NCBI GenBank assembly: GCA_042089915.1
Contig: JBELJZ010000002.1
Coordinates: 62,001 to 126,000 of the forward strand
Origin: UBA8752 sp002172485
Lineage (GTDB): Bacteria > Bacteroidota > Bacteroidia > Flavobacteriales_D > Sanyastnellaceae
Reading direction: 5' to 3'
DNA: 64,000 bases
Within the stretch, counting starts at the first letter, position 1. Each line of letters starts with the position of its first letter. Of the stretch, positions 9,772 to 17,826 are shown piece after piece. Under the pieces are notes generated by a model. The model was not told the origin of the DNA. It did no database searches and worked only from the letters and a program-made list of their open reading frames with translations. The position numbers and the translations under genes are program-made.

Positions 9772-10731
9772 TCATTGGAAGGCTGCGCAAGGAACATGGC
9801 TTCCTCGAACCGGACAGGCGAGGATGCCAAGGGTAAATTCATGGGTGCTGGAAGCGGCTTGACTCAAGGCGCCCACGTTCCAATCATACGCGTATCCGAC
9901 CGTCACATTCTCCAGGATGTTGAGTGTGAGGATGCCGGACAACGCCGTCTCGTTGCGGTATCCGATGCCGAATCGCACGGTCTCGTCATAATCGAAAAGG
10001 GCCTGGACATCCACCGCCACCGGGGCGCCTGCACTGAAGCGGAGGGAACCCGCAGGATGGAAGCTCCACGGACCTTCGAGTCGGATAAGCGACCCGCCGT
10101 AGAAGCCAACGTGGCGGCGGAACCGCGTGTCCAGTCCCCACTGATCGACAGAAGGCTCGATCAGGTTCTGAATGGACAATCCCCAGAAGGTGTGCTTGTT
10201 GTAGGTCCACAAGCCGAAATCCATGGTCGGCGCCAAAAGTTGATTTGCATTCGACGTGATGGCCGGGTCATTGCCCGCTTGAAAATCGGGCAACACGATG
10301 TCGCCCAGGGCCAGGCGGTACTGCATGAACCCCACAGCTGCACCCGCTGCCAAATGCCAGCCCTGCGACATTTTGAGGTGGTAGGCGTAGGCCAGATCGA
10401 GCTGGGTGAAGCCATAGGGGCCTGCGCTGTCGTCCGTCACCCTGCCACCGAGGCCATGGATGTTGCCTCCCGGTGATCGGCCGATTTCTCCTTGGAGGTT
10501 GGCGAACGCAGTGGACGGTGCGCCGTCAAAACCCGCCCACTGCTGGCGATATCCCGCTTTGAGCTCCATGCAGTCGGTGAAGCCGGCAAACGCGGGATTC
10601 TCCTGAAAGTAGTTGAATTGCCAATTGGTGCGCAGCGGAAGCTGCTGGGCATCCACCGTCGACAGCGCCAGGAGCGCAGTGGCAACGAGGGTGAGGCGGA
10701 AAAGAAGACGCTTCGTCATGGGGCGCTTCAT
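9772..10731 (-). CDS. PorP/SprF family type IX secretion system membrane protein (first copy)
   Basis: This is a canonical 319-residue PorP/SprF protein. The signal peptide ends 'STVDAQQ', followed by the family hallmark 'FQENPAFAGFTDCMELKAGYRQQWAGFDGAP'-type region (here residues about 42-72). Further barrel strands follow, such as 'DLAYAYHLKMS' and the terminal 'NVTVGYAYDWN'. PorP/SprF proteins sit in the outer membrane and assist secretion or anchoring of neighbouring T9SS cargo. Its start overlaps the stop of the upstream cargo gene (ATGA at 10728-10731), and the giant SprB-repeat gene follows after 43 bases. It therefore sits between two cargo genes in one probable operon. Confidence 0.95.
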   Translation of the reverse strand: MKRPMTKRLLFRLTLVATALLALSTVDAQQLPLRTNWQFNYFQENPAFAGFTDCMELKAGYRQQWAGFDGAPSTAFANLQGEIGRSPGGNIHGLGGRVTDDSAGPYGFTQLDLAYAYHLKMSQGWHLAAGAAVGFMQYRLALGDIVLPDFQAGNDPAITSNANQLLAPTMDFGLWTYNKHTFWGLSIQNLIEPSVDQWGLDTRFRRHVGFYGGSLIRLEGPWSFHPAGSLRFSAGAPVAVDVQALFDYDETVRFGIGYRNETALSGILTLNILENVTVGYAYDWNVGALSQAASSTHEFTLGILACPVRGSHVPCAAFQ

Positions 10732-11726
10732 CGGATGATGGCCACGTGGCCGGTTTCCGGCGCGATCGGAAGATCGACGTCGTTGAGTTCAATGACGTAG
10801 TAATACGTTCCGGGCGTCAGCGGCTTGCCCGAACGGCCCGTGCCATCCCACGGCTGGGAGTACCCGAGGGAGCGGTGTACCAACTGGCCCCAGCGGTTGA
10901 AGACCTCCACCTTGGCTCCCGGGAAAGCCGCGATGCCGTCAATGGTCCAGAAGTCGTTGATGTTGTCGCCGTTGGGGGTGAAGCTGTTGGGAACCCCGAT
11001 GGGCGACCCCACGGTGACCGTCAAGGAGCTGGTGACTTGGCAATCGCCAATCTGGCCATCTACTTGGTAGGTGATGGTTTCCACCGGGGAGACAGTGGTC
11101 GTGGCTTGGTCCGGATCCGTCAAATAGAATTCAGGGGACCAGGCGTATCCATACACCGGGTCTCCCCCGACCACGCTGAGCTCGGCGGACGCACCCGGGA
11201 TGAGGGTGTGGTTGCAACAGGCGTCCATGGTCACGCCTTCGCCGGCCAGTTCCACATACATGCCGCACAAGGTGTCGGCGGGGTTGTGCTGCGTCCCGAT
11301 CAGCAGGAAATATTCGCTATTGTGCTCCAGAGTGGTGGTTTCCCAAACGAGGTCATCCACCCCGGAAATGCAAGGGCCCATGGCGGTCAAGCCGGTCGGG
11401 TCGCAGGGGTCTCCCGTGGCACTGACCACAACAGCGGACAAGGTGTCCGGGCCCGTGGCGCCCTCGCACGAGACTTGGGAAATGCGAATTCTCGCGCTCC
11501 CTAGGTTCGCGAAGTTGTGGTTCGAACGGAACCGAAGCACCGCCACATGAGACGCGTCGATGCACTCGAAGTTGAGCAGGGCGTCCGCATCATCCAGAAT
11601 GAAGAGCGAAGTGGGCGCCTCCGGACAAAGGAGGCCGGGGTCCGTGCACGTCTGTGCGGAAATGGGGGTCGCCAGCGCAAACAGGGCCAACACACCCAAC
11701 AAGGACCGTGTGAATAGGGTACACAT
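10728..11726 (-). CDS. T9SS type B cargo protein (gliding-motility C-terminal domain)
   Basis: This 332-residue secreted protein has a signal peptide (residues 1-24, ending 'ISAQ'). A beta-rich N-terminal domain follows, with several Cys residues. An Ig-like segment ('AELSVVGGDPVYGYAWSPEFYL') precedes a C-terminal CHU_C domain ('VPNSFTPNGDNINDFW', 'VEVFNRWGQLV', 'PGTYYYVIEL'). The order Ig-like segment plus type B sorting domain is usual for Bacteroidota surface proteins whose gene precedes porP. It is the first gene of the block running to 3703 and has a promoter core just upstream. The N-terminal half matches no family I know. Confidence 0.88.
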   Translation of the reverse strand: MCTLFTRSLLGVLALFALATPISAQTCTDPGLLCPEAPTSLFILDDADALLNFECIDASHVAVLRFRSNHNFANLGSARIRISQVSCEGATGPDTLSAVVVSATGDPCDPTGLTAMGPCISGVDDLVWETTTLEHNSEYFLLIGTQHNPADTLCGMYVELAGEGVTMDACCNHTLIPGASAELSVVGGDPVYGYAWSPEFYLTDPDQATTTVSPVETITYQVDGQIGDCQVTSSLTVTVGSPIGVPNSFTPNGDNINDFWTIDGIAAFPGAKVEVFNRWGQLVHRSLGYSQPWDGTGRSGKPLTPGTYYYVIELNDVDLPIAPETGHVAIIR

Positions 11727-11737
11727 GGGATCGAAAT

Positions 11738-11745
11738 CGAAGGTA
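11738..11745 (-). promoter_or_regulatory. Promoter core TACCTTCG for the cargo/PorP/SprB-repeat block
   Basis: On the minus strand this reads TACCTTCG, matching TAnnTTTG except for one C. It ends 11 bases before the ATG at 11726, so the transcript would have a very short leader. No clear -33 element is visible. It probably drives the four-gene block down to 3703. Confidence 0.5.
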
Positions 11746-11824
11746 GCCGCACCAGCGGCCCGTCATCGGCCGCCGGCAGGGATTATCAACAACGCAGGTG
11801 GGGCGGGATGCGTTGCCCAGCGGG

Positions 11825-12331
11825 TCAATCCGCCAGTGCAATCAGGACGGCGTCCTTCTCCACGGCTTGGCCAGCCGACACATGAATGGCGCCCACTTGG
11901 CCCTCTCCGGCAGCGCGGAGGACGTTCTCCATCTTCATGGCCTCCAAAACCAACATCGGCTCTCCCTCGGCCACGGTTTGCCCTTTGGCCACCAAGACCT
12001 CGATCACCTTGCCCGGCATCGGTGCCCGCAACTCCTTGGCTCCGGCAGCAGCCGCGTCCTCCAGGCCCATGCGCTCCATCATCTGCTCGCGCAGGCCGTG
12101 CACCTCCCATTGGTCGGCCACGCCGTCGAGGGTCACCGCCCACCGCCCGTCCGATCCACGGTGGACCGAAACCCGGTGATTGTGCTGGCCGATGCGCACC
12201 CACCACAATCCACGGGCATCCTGATGGAGGGGCGCCGATTCTGGCGCGGCGGGAGCTGCATTCCCTTGGGGGTCACGATACGCGGACATCGCCTGCAATT
12301 TACCGTCAGCAACGCCGAACTTGCATTCCAT
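11825..12331 (-). CDS. Biotin carboxyl carrier protein (biotin/lipoyl attachment domain)
   Basis: This 168-residue protein has a C-terminal biotinyl domain (residues about 95-168). It contains the biotinylation motif 'EAMKMEN', whose Lys is the attachment site, preceded by 'APMPGKVIEV'. The N-terminal half carries a conserved-looking beta segment ('WWVRIGQHNHRVSVH') seen in Bacteroidota carrier subunits of acyl-CoA carboxylases. No biotin carboxylase or carboxyltransferase gene is in the window, so its partner must be encoded elsewhere. The ATG at 12331 overlaps the divergent hemW ATG inside a single CATG. An internal ATG at 12289 (154 residues) is a plausible alternative start and would leave room for a promoter. 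Confidence 0.88.
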   Translation of the reverse strand: MECKFGVADGKLQAMSAYRDPQGNAAPAAPESAPLHQDARGLWWVRIGQHNHRVSVHRGSDGRWAVTLDGVADQWEVHGLREQMMERMGLEDAAAAGAKELRAPMPGKVIEVLVAKGQTVAEGEPMLVLEAMKMENVLRAAGEGQVGAIHVSAGQAVEKDAVLIALAD

Positions 12332-13451
12332 GGCTGGTCTCTACGTGCACATCCCATTTTGCGCCCAGGCTTGCACCTACTGCGACTTCCACTTCACCAC
12401 CCAACTTCGGGACCGGGATGCCATGGTCGACGCGTTGCGGCGAGAAATTCGAACCGCCCTTCCCCATTGGTCCACTGAACGCTTTACCACACTCTACTTC
12501 GGTGGGGGTACGCCCAGCCTGATGGGGCCTGCAGCTTTGGCCGCCATCGCCCAAGAAGCGTTTGACGGGGCCGAATGGTCGCTCGAAGAATGGACGGTCG
12601 AGGCCAACCCGGAAGACCTCGACCCCGCCACGTTGGACGCCCTGCGCGAGGCTGGCGTCAACCGACTGTCCATCGGGGCGCAGAGCTTCCAGCGCGACGT
12701 GTTGACCTGGATGCGGCGAATCCACGGAGCCGACAAGGCCGAGTCCGCTGTCCGAAATGCGGCCGCGGCGGGGTTCGACCACCTGTCCCTCGACCTCATC
12801 TACGGGGTGCCTGTGGGCGGAAGCGACCGGTGGCAACGGGACTTAGATACCGCGCTGTCTTTGCCAGCCGACCACCTCAGCGCCTACATCCTGACAGCGG
12901 AGCCCCAGACCCTCTACGGACACCAGCTCCAAAAGGGCGAGCTGCGCGAGCCCCCCGAGGACCAGGTGCTGCGCGAGTATGGGCAGCTCACGCAGGCGAC
13001 AGCGGACGCGGGATTCGAGCATTACGAAGTCTCCAGCTTCGCGCGGGACGGGGGGCGGAGCCGCCACAACAGCGCCTACTGGAACGGGGTGCCTTACCTC
13101 GGCATCGGACCCGGTGCCCACAGCTTTCGAGACCAAACGCGGTGGTGGAATGCCCGTTCCAATGCACAATACCTGAAGGCGTCCGCTGCGGGAGACTTTG
13201 CTTCACAGCAAGCGCAAGAAGTGCTGAATGCCACGGACCGATTCAACGAGGCCTTGATGACCGGGCTTCGTCGGACCGAAGGGGTGGATCCAAAAGGGCT
13301 GCTCAACAACAGTGGGCACGACCTGAAAAACCACCCTGAACTGGACCGCTTACTCACTGCAGGCCAAGTCGAGTGGCATGGCGGTCGGCTCCGCATTCCG
13401 AGGCACCATTGGCCCATCGGAGATGCGATCACGGTAGAATTGATGGCGTGA
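12330..13451 (+). CDS. hemW: Radical SAM family heme chaperone HemW
   Basis: This 373-residue radical SAM protein has a 4Fe-4S motif CxxxCxxC at Cys11, Cys15 and Cys18. The residue after next is Phe ('CDF'), which separates HemW from true coproporphyrinogen dehydrogenase HemN (CxC). Other family segments are present: 'FGGGTPSLM', 'NRLSIGAQSF', 'SAYILTAEPQT' and 'YEVSSFAR'. HemW inserts heme into proteins. The ATG at 12330 gives the usual 'MAGLYVHIPFC' start. A TTG nine bases upstream is possible but adds nothing. The gene's 5' region must lie inside the divergent biotin carrier gene. Its stop touches that of the convergent EamA gene. Confidence 0.95.
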   Translation: MAGLYVHIPFCAQACTYCDFHFTTQLRDRDAMVDALRREIRTALPHWSTERFTTLYFGGGTPSLMGPAALAAIAQEAFDGAEWSLEEWTVEANPEDLDPATLDALREAGVNRLSIGAQSFQRDVLTWMRRIHGADKAESAVRNAAAAGFDHLSLDLIYGVPVGGSDRWQRDLDTALSLPADHLSAYILTAEPQTLYGHQLQKGELREPPEDQVLREYGQLTQATADAGFEHYEVSSFARDGGRSRHNSAYWNGVPYLGIGPGAHSFRDQTRWWNARSNAQYLKASAAGDFASQQAQEVLNATDRFNEALMTGLRRTEGVDPKGLLNNSGHDLKNHPELDRLLTAGQVEWHGGRLRIPRHHWPIGDAITVELMA

Positions 13452-14333
13452 TCACCCTTGCGCCACGCGCTCAGAGCGCCGCCGCTTGAGCGCCACATCG
13501 AGGAACACACTCGAAATCAGCAAGGCGGCCCCGCCGTAGAATCCGGGCGGCATGACCTCTTCCTCTCCGAACACCAGCAGCGCCAACAAAATGGCGTAGA
13601 TCGGCTCTAAGTTGATGGCCATGGCCACCGTGAACGGACTAAGGACCCGCATGACCTCCACCGTCACGGCAAACGCGATCGACGTGGCCAGCAAACCCAG
13701 CAACAACAGCCATCCCCAATCCGATGGCATGGGGCCGGCATCGGGCCATCCGCCACCCATCGTGATCCACACGGCCAACACCCCGCAAGCCACGACCAAC
13801 TCGAGGCGCGACACCGCCAAGGCGGAGGCCTTCTGGCTCCAAACGCTGTTGAGCGTGCCGAACAAAGCTGCGCAAAATGCGCTCACCAAAGCGAGGGCCA
13901 TGCCCTGCCATTGGTCCACATCCACCCGGTACATCCACCACAGGCCGACCATGGCCACCACGCCCAGCCCCAATTCTGCAGGGTCCACCCGCTTCCGCCG
14001 CACCACCGGCTCCATGAGGGCGACGAAAAAGGGAACCGTCGCCATAACCGCCAACGCCAAGGAGACTGTGCTCGACTTGATGGCGCCGAAAAACGTGACC
14101 CAATGCAAGGCTACCAGCACCCCGGTCAAGGCGACCGGCCAACGCACGGAACGGGGCATCGCCGTCGAACGGCCCCGGAGCACCATCCACGCGTGCAGGC
14201 CCAAAGCCCCGATCAGCGTGCGCCAAAACACCAACGGCACGGCCGACAGGGCAATGAGTTTGCCAAAGACCCCGGTGAAGCCGAAGACCACCACGGTGGC
14301 GTGGAGCAGAAACCCGGCCCGAGTGCGCGTCAC
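13452..14333 (-). CDS. EamA/DMT family transporter
   Basis: This 293-residue membrane protein is predicted to have ten helices in two EamA repeats. The first repeat begins 'LLHATVVVFGFTGVFGKLI', and the second includes 'FCAALFGTLNSVW'. The C terminus 'FGEEEVMPPGFYGGAALLISSVFL' is typical of drug/metabolite-type permeases. The substrate cannot be predicted. The GTG at 14333 was chosen: it starts the protein at the first helix and lies 4 bases after the stop of the upstream gene. A longer upstream frame would overlap that gene and adds unrelated residues. Confidence 0.88.
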   Translation of the reverse strand: MTRTRAGFLLHATVVVFGFTGVFGKLIALSAVPLVFWRTLIGALGLHAWMVLRGRSTAMPRSVRWPVALTGVLVALHWVTFFGAIKSSTVSLALAVMATVPFFVALMEPVVRRKRVDPAELGLGVVAMVGLWWMYRVDVDQWQGMALALVSAFCAALFGTLNSVWSQKASALAVSRLELVVACGVLAVWITMGGGWPDAGPMPSDWGWLLLLGLLATSIAFAVTVEVMRVLSPFTVAMAINLEPIYAILLALLVFGEEEVMPPGFYGGAALLISSVFLDVALKRRRSERVAQG

Positions 14334-14337
14334 AGAG

Positions 14338-17300
14338 TCAGTCGATGCTGACAGGCCAGGACCACGTTTCTCCCAAGTGACCTTGGAGGACGAGCACATG
14401 CCAGCCCGGACGAAGCCCTGCCGCGTCGATGTGCCACGCCGCACCGGACACCTGGGGACCTCCGCGGCGGACCGCACGTCCGAGGGCATCGCGCAGGACC
14501 CAGCCGGTCACGTCGGTGTCCAGCTTCACCCGCAGAGGGTGTCCAACTCCAAACGGAATGGGGCCCGCCGTCAAACGAAGGCCCGCATCCAGTTCAGCCA
14601 CAGCGATCGTGCTCGTGTCGGGGAACACCACGGTCACTTCTTGCGTCGCCTGATCGGTGCAAATGCCGTCCATGCTGGTGGCCGTCAAGATGACCGTGTA
14701 GGTACTGTCGGTCGGGAACTCGTGCTCGGGCGAGACCTCCGAGCTCAACGGCGACCCGTCTCCAAAGCTCCAGAAATAGCTGCCTGCTCCCGTGCTCTGG
14801 TTGTCAAATGGCACCGGGCCGTCCTCGCTTTCCCATGGAGAGGGTGCAGAGAAGTCCGCCATCACCGGTTCGGACAGATCGAAACTGCCGCGGGGAAGAA
14901 TGGTGTACCCATCGAGGAAGGGGGCTTCATCGTCCCGCTGGCCACCGATGCCCGTGACGCCAAACACCCCGTTCGGCGCCTCGGTTCCAAACAGGTCGGT
15001 GTCCGCGTCGATGACCATCTTGTACAAGTCCGCTCCGGTGGAGACGTAGACGTCGAACTGGGGCGCCACATTGGTCCATTCCGCCGGATTGACCAGCTGC
15101 ACGCACTTCAGTCGAATCAGATCGCTTTCCGAGTCTTCGTCCAAGGCGTTGACGAGCTGCGGCTCGTTCAGCGGTTGCTCTTGCGCCGCAAGAATGAGGG
15201 TGTCTGCCACAATCTGGGCGCGCCCAAGGAACTGCTGAATGGACCCGCGGATGCGCACGCTGTCGCCCTCCTGAACGAGATAGTTGAAGTTCTCGACCGG
15301 GCTCCAGACCTCGATGCCCGACGTCGGGTCAATGATGGTGAAGCGCAAGCCGGACGGGTAGGTGTTGAATCCGTGGACCACACCCCGCAACTCACAGGGA
15401 ATCAGAAGACTGTCCAACACGCCGTTGACATCGATTCCCCGAACGTCCGCGATGGGGTAATGGGGAAATCCGAGGTCGCTGGGGGCGATGGAAACCGTGA
15501 CTTCTCCTGTGGCCACCTCCGCGTTGTCCGACAGGAGCGTCAGCACCAAGGTGAAGGTCTCCAGCCCTTCCGGCTCGAAATCGTCCACGATGCCCACCGT
15601 GAAGGATTGGGGGGCCAACCACCCCTGCGGGAAGGTGATGTCGAGCGGGAAGAGTGTGCCGAAATCCGCCACGGGTGTGGCCGTGCCGCCCTCCATGACA
15701 GCCACTTCCACCTCGACTTCCGCGATCGGCAGGTCGACGGGCAATTCGATGTGCAACACGTCACCTTCAAAGGCCACGATCTCCGACACGCCGAAGCCCA
15801 CCGTGGGGGTCGCCGTGGTGTCGATGCCGCACGGATTGGCCGTGTGGTCCCCGAAATAATCGTAGGTGTTTTCGGGATAATCCTGCCATTGGGTCTGGAC
15901 CACGTTCCAGTCATCCGACCCCTCCGTCACGTCCGAATTCCGCACCAAGGTGTGGTGCAGCATCGTCACGTCATTGACCGGCCAACCCTCTCCCGGGTTG
16001 ACACCGATTTCGCCCAAGACATCGACCTCCACGCCGTTTCGCTCCAGCGTGGTCGCATCGTTGCCGTTGAACAAGGTGACATCGTCGATCACATCTGCCA
16101 GTTGCAGCAGGAATGGTGGGGCCAAGGGGTTGACGATGGTGTACACTTCACCAGGCCCCAGGGAGCCGCTCAGCTGCAAATCGTGGGTCGCCACGGTGCT
16201 GCCGTTGTTATAGGTCTTGACGGCATATTCGCTGAGGTCAGCGGTGGCGGTGGCACTCGGATTGTAAATCTCCAAGCCTTTGTCCCACCCCGTGCCATCG
16301 AGGTATTCTGAAAAGAAGAGGTCCTCGCACAAGCCGCTGGGGTCGCAAGGCAGGATGGACACATCGAGCGGCTCACCCGAGAGGGAACCGCAGGAATCGG
16401 CCGTCACCCCGCCAACCGGAGATCCAAACACGATCGAAGCCGAATCGAGGGGCCCCAAATGGCTGTACCCATAGACTTCATAGTCCCCGAGTCCCAGGCC
16501 CTCAAAATCGTATTCCGCCACGGATGTGGTGTCGAGCAACATCCCATCTGCATCGGCAATCAAGAAGGTGTGGTCCGCTTCCGGGCTCTGGGTGAGGTAT
16601 CCGAAATGGACGAGGGTGTTGGCGAAGGTCAAGCACCCCACAACCTCATCGGCCCCTGCGGCTGTGTACATCTGCCCACCATCGCAACTGGGCGGCAAGC
16701 AGTAGATCCGCTCCACCTGCACAGGAATGGCACTGAATGCCACGCAGCCCGAGGCAGAAATGCTGTCGTACGGGGCTCCCACCGCGATGGACGCGGGGTC
16801 GAGCTCTCCGTCGTAGCTCATTCCCCAGACCAAACACGTTCCGGTGGGAGAGCCGGAGAAGTCATAGCCGAGGTTGCCTTCGCCACCGGGCACCACATCG
16901 ATCACCTCTCCATCAAGGTTGGTGATGACCAAGCCATAGGCGCTTTCCAAGGCATTGGAGGATGCGGTGAACGGCAAGAACCCGCCAGGCAGGTCGACAC
17001 AGACGGTGGCCACGCCATCTTCTGCACCCTGCGCCGCCAACGTTCCCCCGTCACAGTCCAGCAAATTGGTCTCCCCCGGGGTCGGCTGCTGGAGCACCAT
17101 TTGATCGGACGCAAACGCCGGACCACCATCGGGCAAACGGGCCCAAGCCAACGTGCTGCCGATTTCAGGACCGAACATCCACTCGTCGATTTGCGGCTGA
17201 CCCGGGGTCAAGCTGTCGATCAGGAACGGGTTGGTCTGGTCTGCGGTGCCGTACACGACGGCATCCAACAATCCGAAGGTCGTCAAGGGTGTCCCAATGG

Positions 17301-17694
17301 GGAAATCCGCGCTGTCCCCGAGAAAGAGTGCCACGGCATCTCCCCCATCGCGCAACAATCCCGGCTCGAACACCACATCCGACGCGGTGATCTGGGGATT
17401 GCCCAGGACGAAGAAGCCCGCGCTGTCGAGCTGGTGGCCGTCGAGGTCGAATGCGGCGTAGACGTTGGTCGTCACGAGGTTGCCGCCGCCCTTGTAAAAC
17501 ACAGCAATGTGGCCGTCCAGCGCGGCATTCGGTTCTCCGAAAAGCTCGACAAACTCGAGGCTGTCCGGCACGGTATTGCTGTCGGCGTCCACCTCGTTGA
17601 TGAACACGTCCTGAGCCACGGCAGTGTGGCTGGCATGGAGGGTGGCCATCAGGCACAATGCGGAGATGGCGAAGGAATGGGTTACTGAGCGCAT
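14338..17694 (-). CDS. Secreted lamin-tail, Calx-beta and PKD domain protein with T9SS type A-like C terminus
   Basis: This 1,118-residue exported protein begins with a signal peptide ending 'TAVAQ'. A first lamin-tail domain lies at about residues 30-160 ('FINEVDAD', 'LEFVELFG'). A Cys-rich repeat region comes next, then a second lamin-tail domain ('LFFSEYLDGTGWDKGLEIYN') near residue 470. A Calx-beta domain follows ('FGTLFPLDITFPQG', 'ETFTLVL'). An OB-fold-like domain ('LRGVVHGFN', 'GDSVRIRGSI') precedes a PKD domain ('SYFWSFGDG'). The last 75 residues look like a type A T9SS sorting domain ('LRDALGRAV', 'GLRPGWHVLVL'). Such proteins are often extracellular nucleases or adhesins; I see no nuclease catalytic domain. 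The start at 17694 was chosen for the signal peptide. Confidence 0.82.
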   Translation of the reverse strand: MRSVTHSFAISALCLMATLHASHTAVAQDVFINEVDADSNTVPDSLEFVELFGEPNAALDGHIAVFYKGGGNLVTTNVYAAFDLDGHQLDSAGFFVLGNPQITASDVVFEPGLLRDGGDAVALFLGDSADFPIGTPLTTFGLLDAVVYGTADQTNPFLIDSLTPGQPQIDEWMFGPEIGSTLAWARLPDGGPAFASDQMVLQQPTPGETNLLDCDGGTLAAQGAEDGVATVCVDLPGGFLPFTASSNALESAYGLVITNLDGEVIDVVPGGEGNLGYDFSGSPTGTCLVWGMSYDGELDPASIAVGAPYDSISASGCVAFSAIPVQVERIYCLPPSCDGGQMYTAAGADEVVGCLTFANTLVHFGYLTQSPEADHTFLIADADGMLLDTTSVAEYDFEGLGLGDYEVYGYSHLGPLDSASIVFGSPVGGVTADSCGSLSGEPLDVSILPCDPSGLCEDLFFSEYLDGTGWDKGLEIYNPSATATADLSEYAVKTYNNGSTVATHDLQLSGSLGPGEVYTIVNPLAPPFLLQLADVIDDVTLFNGNDATTLERNGVEVDVLGEIGVNPGEGWPVNDVTMLHHTLVRNSDVTEGSDDWNVVQTQWQDYPENTYDYFGDHTANPCGIDTTATPTVGFGVSEIVAFEGDVLHIELPVDLPIAEVEVEVAVMEGGTATPVADFGTLFPLDITFPQGWLAPQSFTVGIVDDFEPEGLETFTLVLTLLSDNAEVATGEVTVSIAPSDLGFPHYPIADVRGIDVNGVLDSLLIPCELRGVVHGFNTYPSGLRFTIIDPTSGIEVWSPVENFNYLVQEGDSVRIRGSIQQFLGRAQIVADTLILAAQEQPLNEPQLVNALDEDSESDLIRLKCVQLVNPAEWTNVAPQFDVYVSTGADLYKMVIDADTDLFGTEAPNGVFGVTGIGGQRDDEAPFLDGYTILPRGSFDLSEPVMADFSAPSPWESEDGPVPFDNQSTGAGSYFWSFGDGSPLSSEVSPEHEFPTDSTYTVILTATSMDGICTDQATQEVTVVFPDTSTIAVAELDAGLRLTAGPIPFGVGHPLRVKLDTDVTGWVLRDALGRAVRRGGPQVSGAAWHIDAAGLRPGWHVLVLQGHLGETWSWPVSID

Positions 17695-17717
17695 GGCCAG
17701 TGGGTTGGAATCAAGCG

Positions 17718-17725
17718 CGAAAGTA
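17718..17725 (-). promoter_or_regulatory. Promoter core TACTTTCG for the lamin-tail protein
   Basis: The minus-strand sequence TACTTTCG matches TAnnTTTG with one substitution and ends 23 bases before the ATG at 17694. A TTG lies 27 bases further upstream, slightly beyond the usual spacing. Confidence 0.5.
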
Positions 17726-17826
17726 GCGCGGGCATCCATGCCCCCGGTTTAACAAGAGATGAATTCACATGACGAATGCGGCCGTAACTTCAGGGGTCCG
17801 GAATCCGTTCCACCCGAAGACGCCCC

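Noticed and set aside
9729..9842. A longer N terminus for the giant SprB-repeat protein
   Set aside because: It would overlap the upstream porP gene by 71 bases and place 38 extra residues before an already complete signal region.
13612..16311. A long plus-strand open frame of about 900 codons
   Set aside because: It is antisense to the EamA and lamin-tail genes, which have signal peptides and recognisable domains. Its translation has no domain, and G+C-rich codon bias explains the lack of stops.
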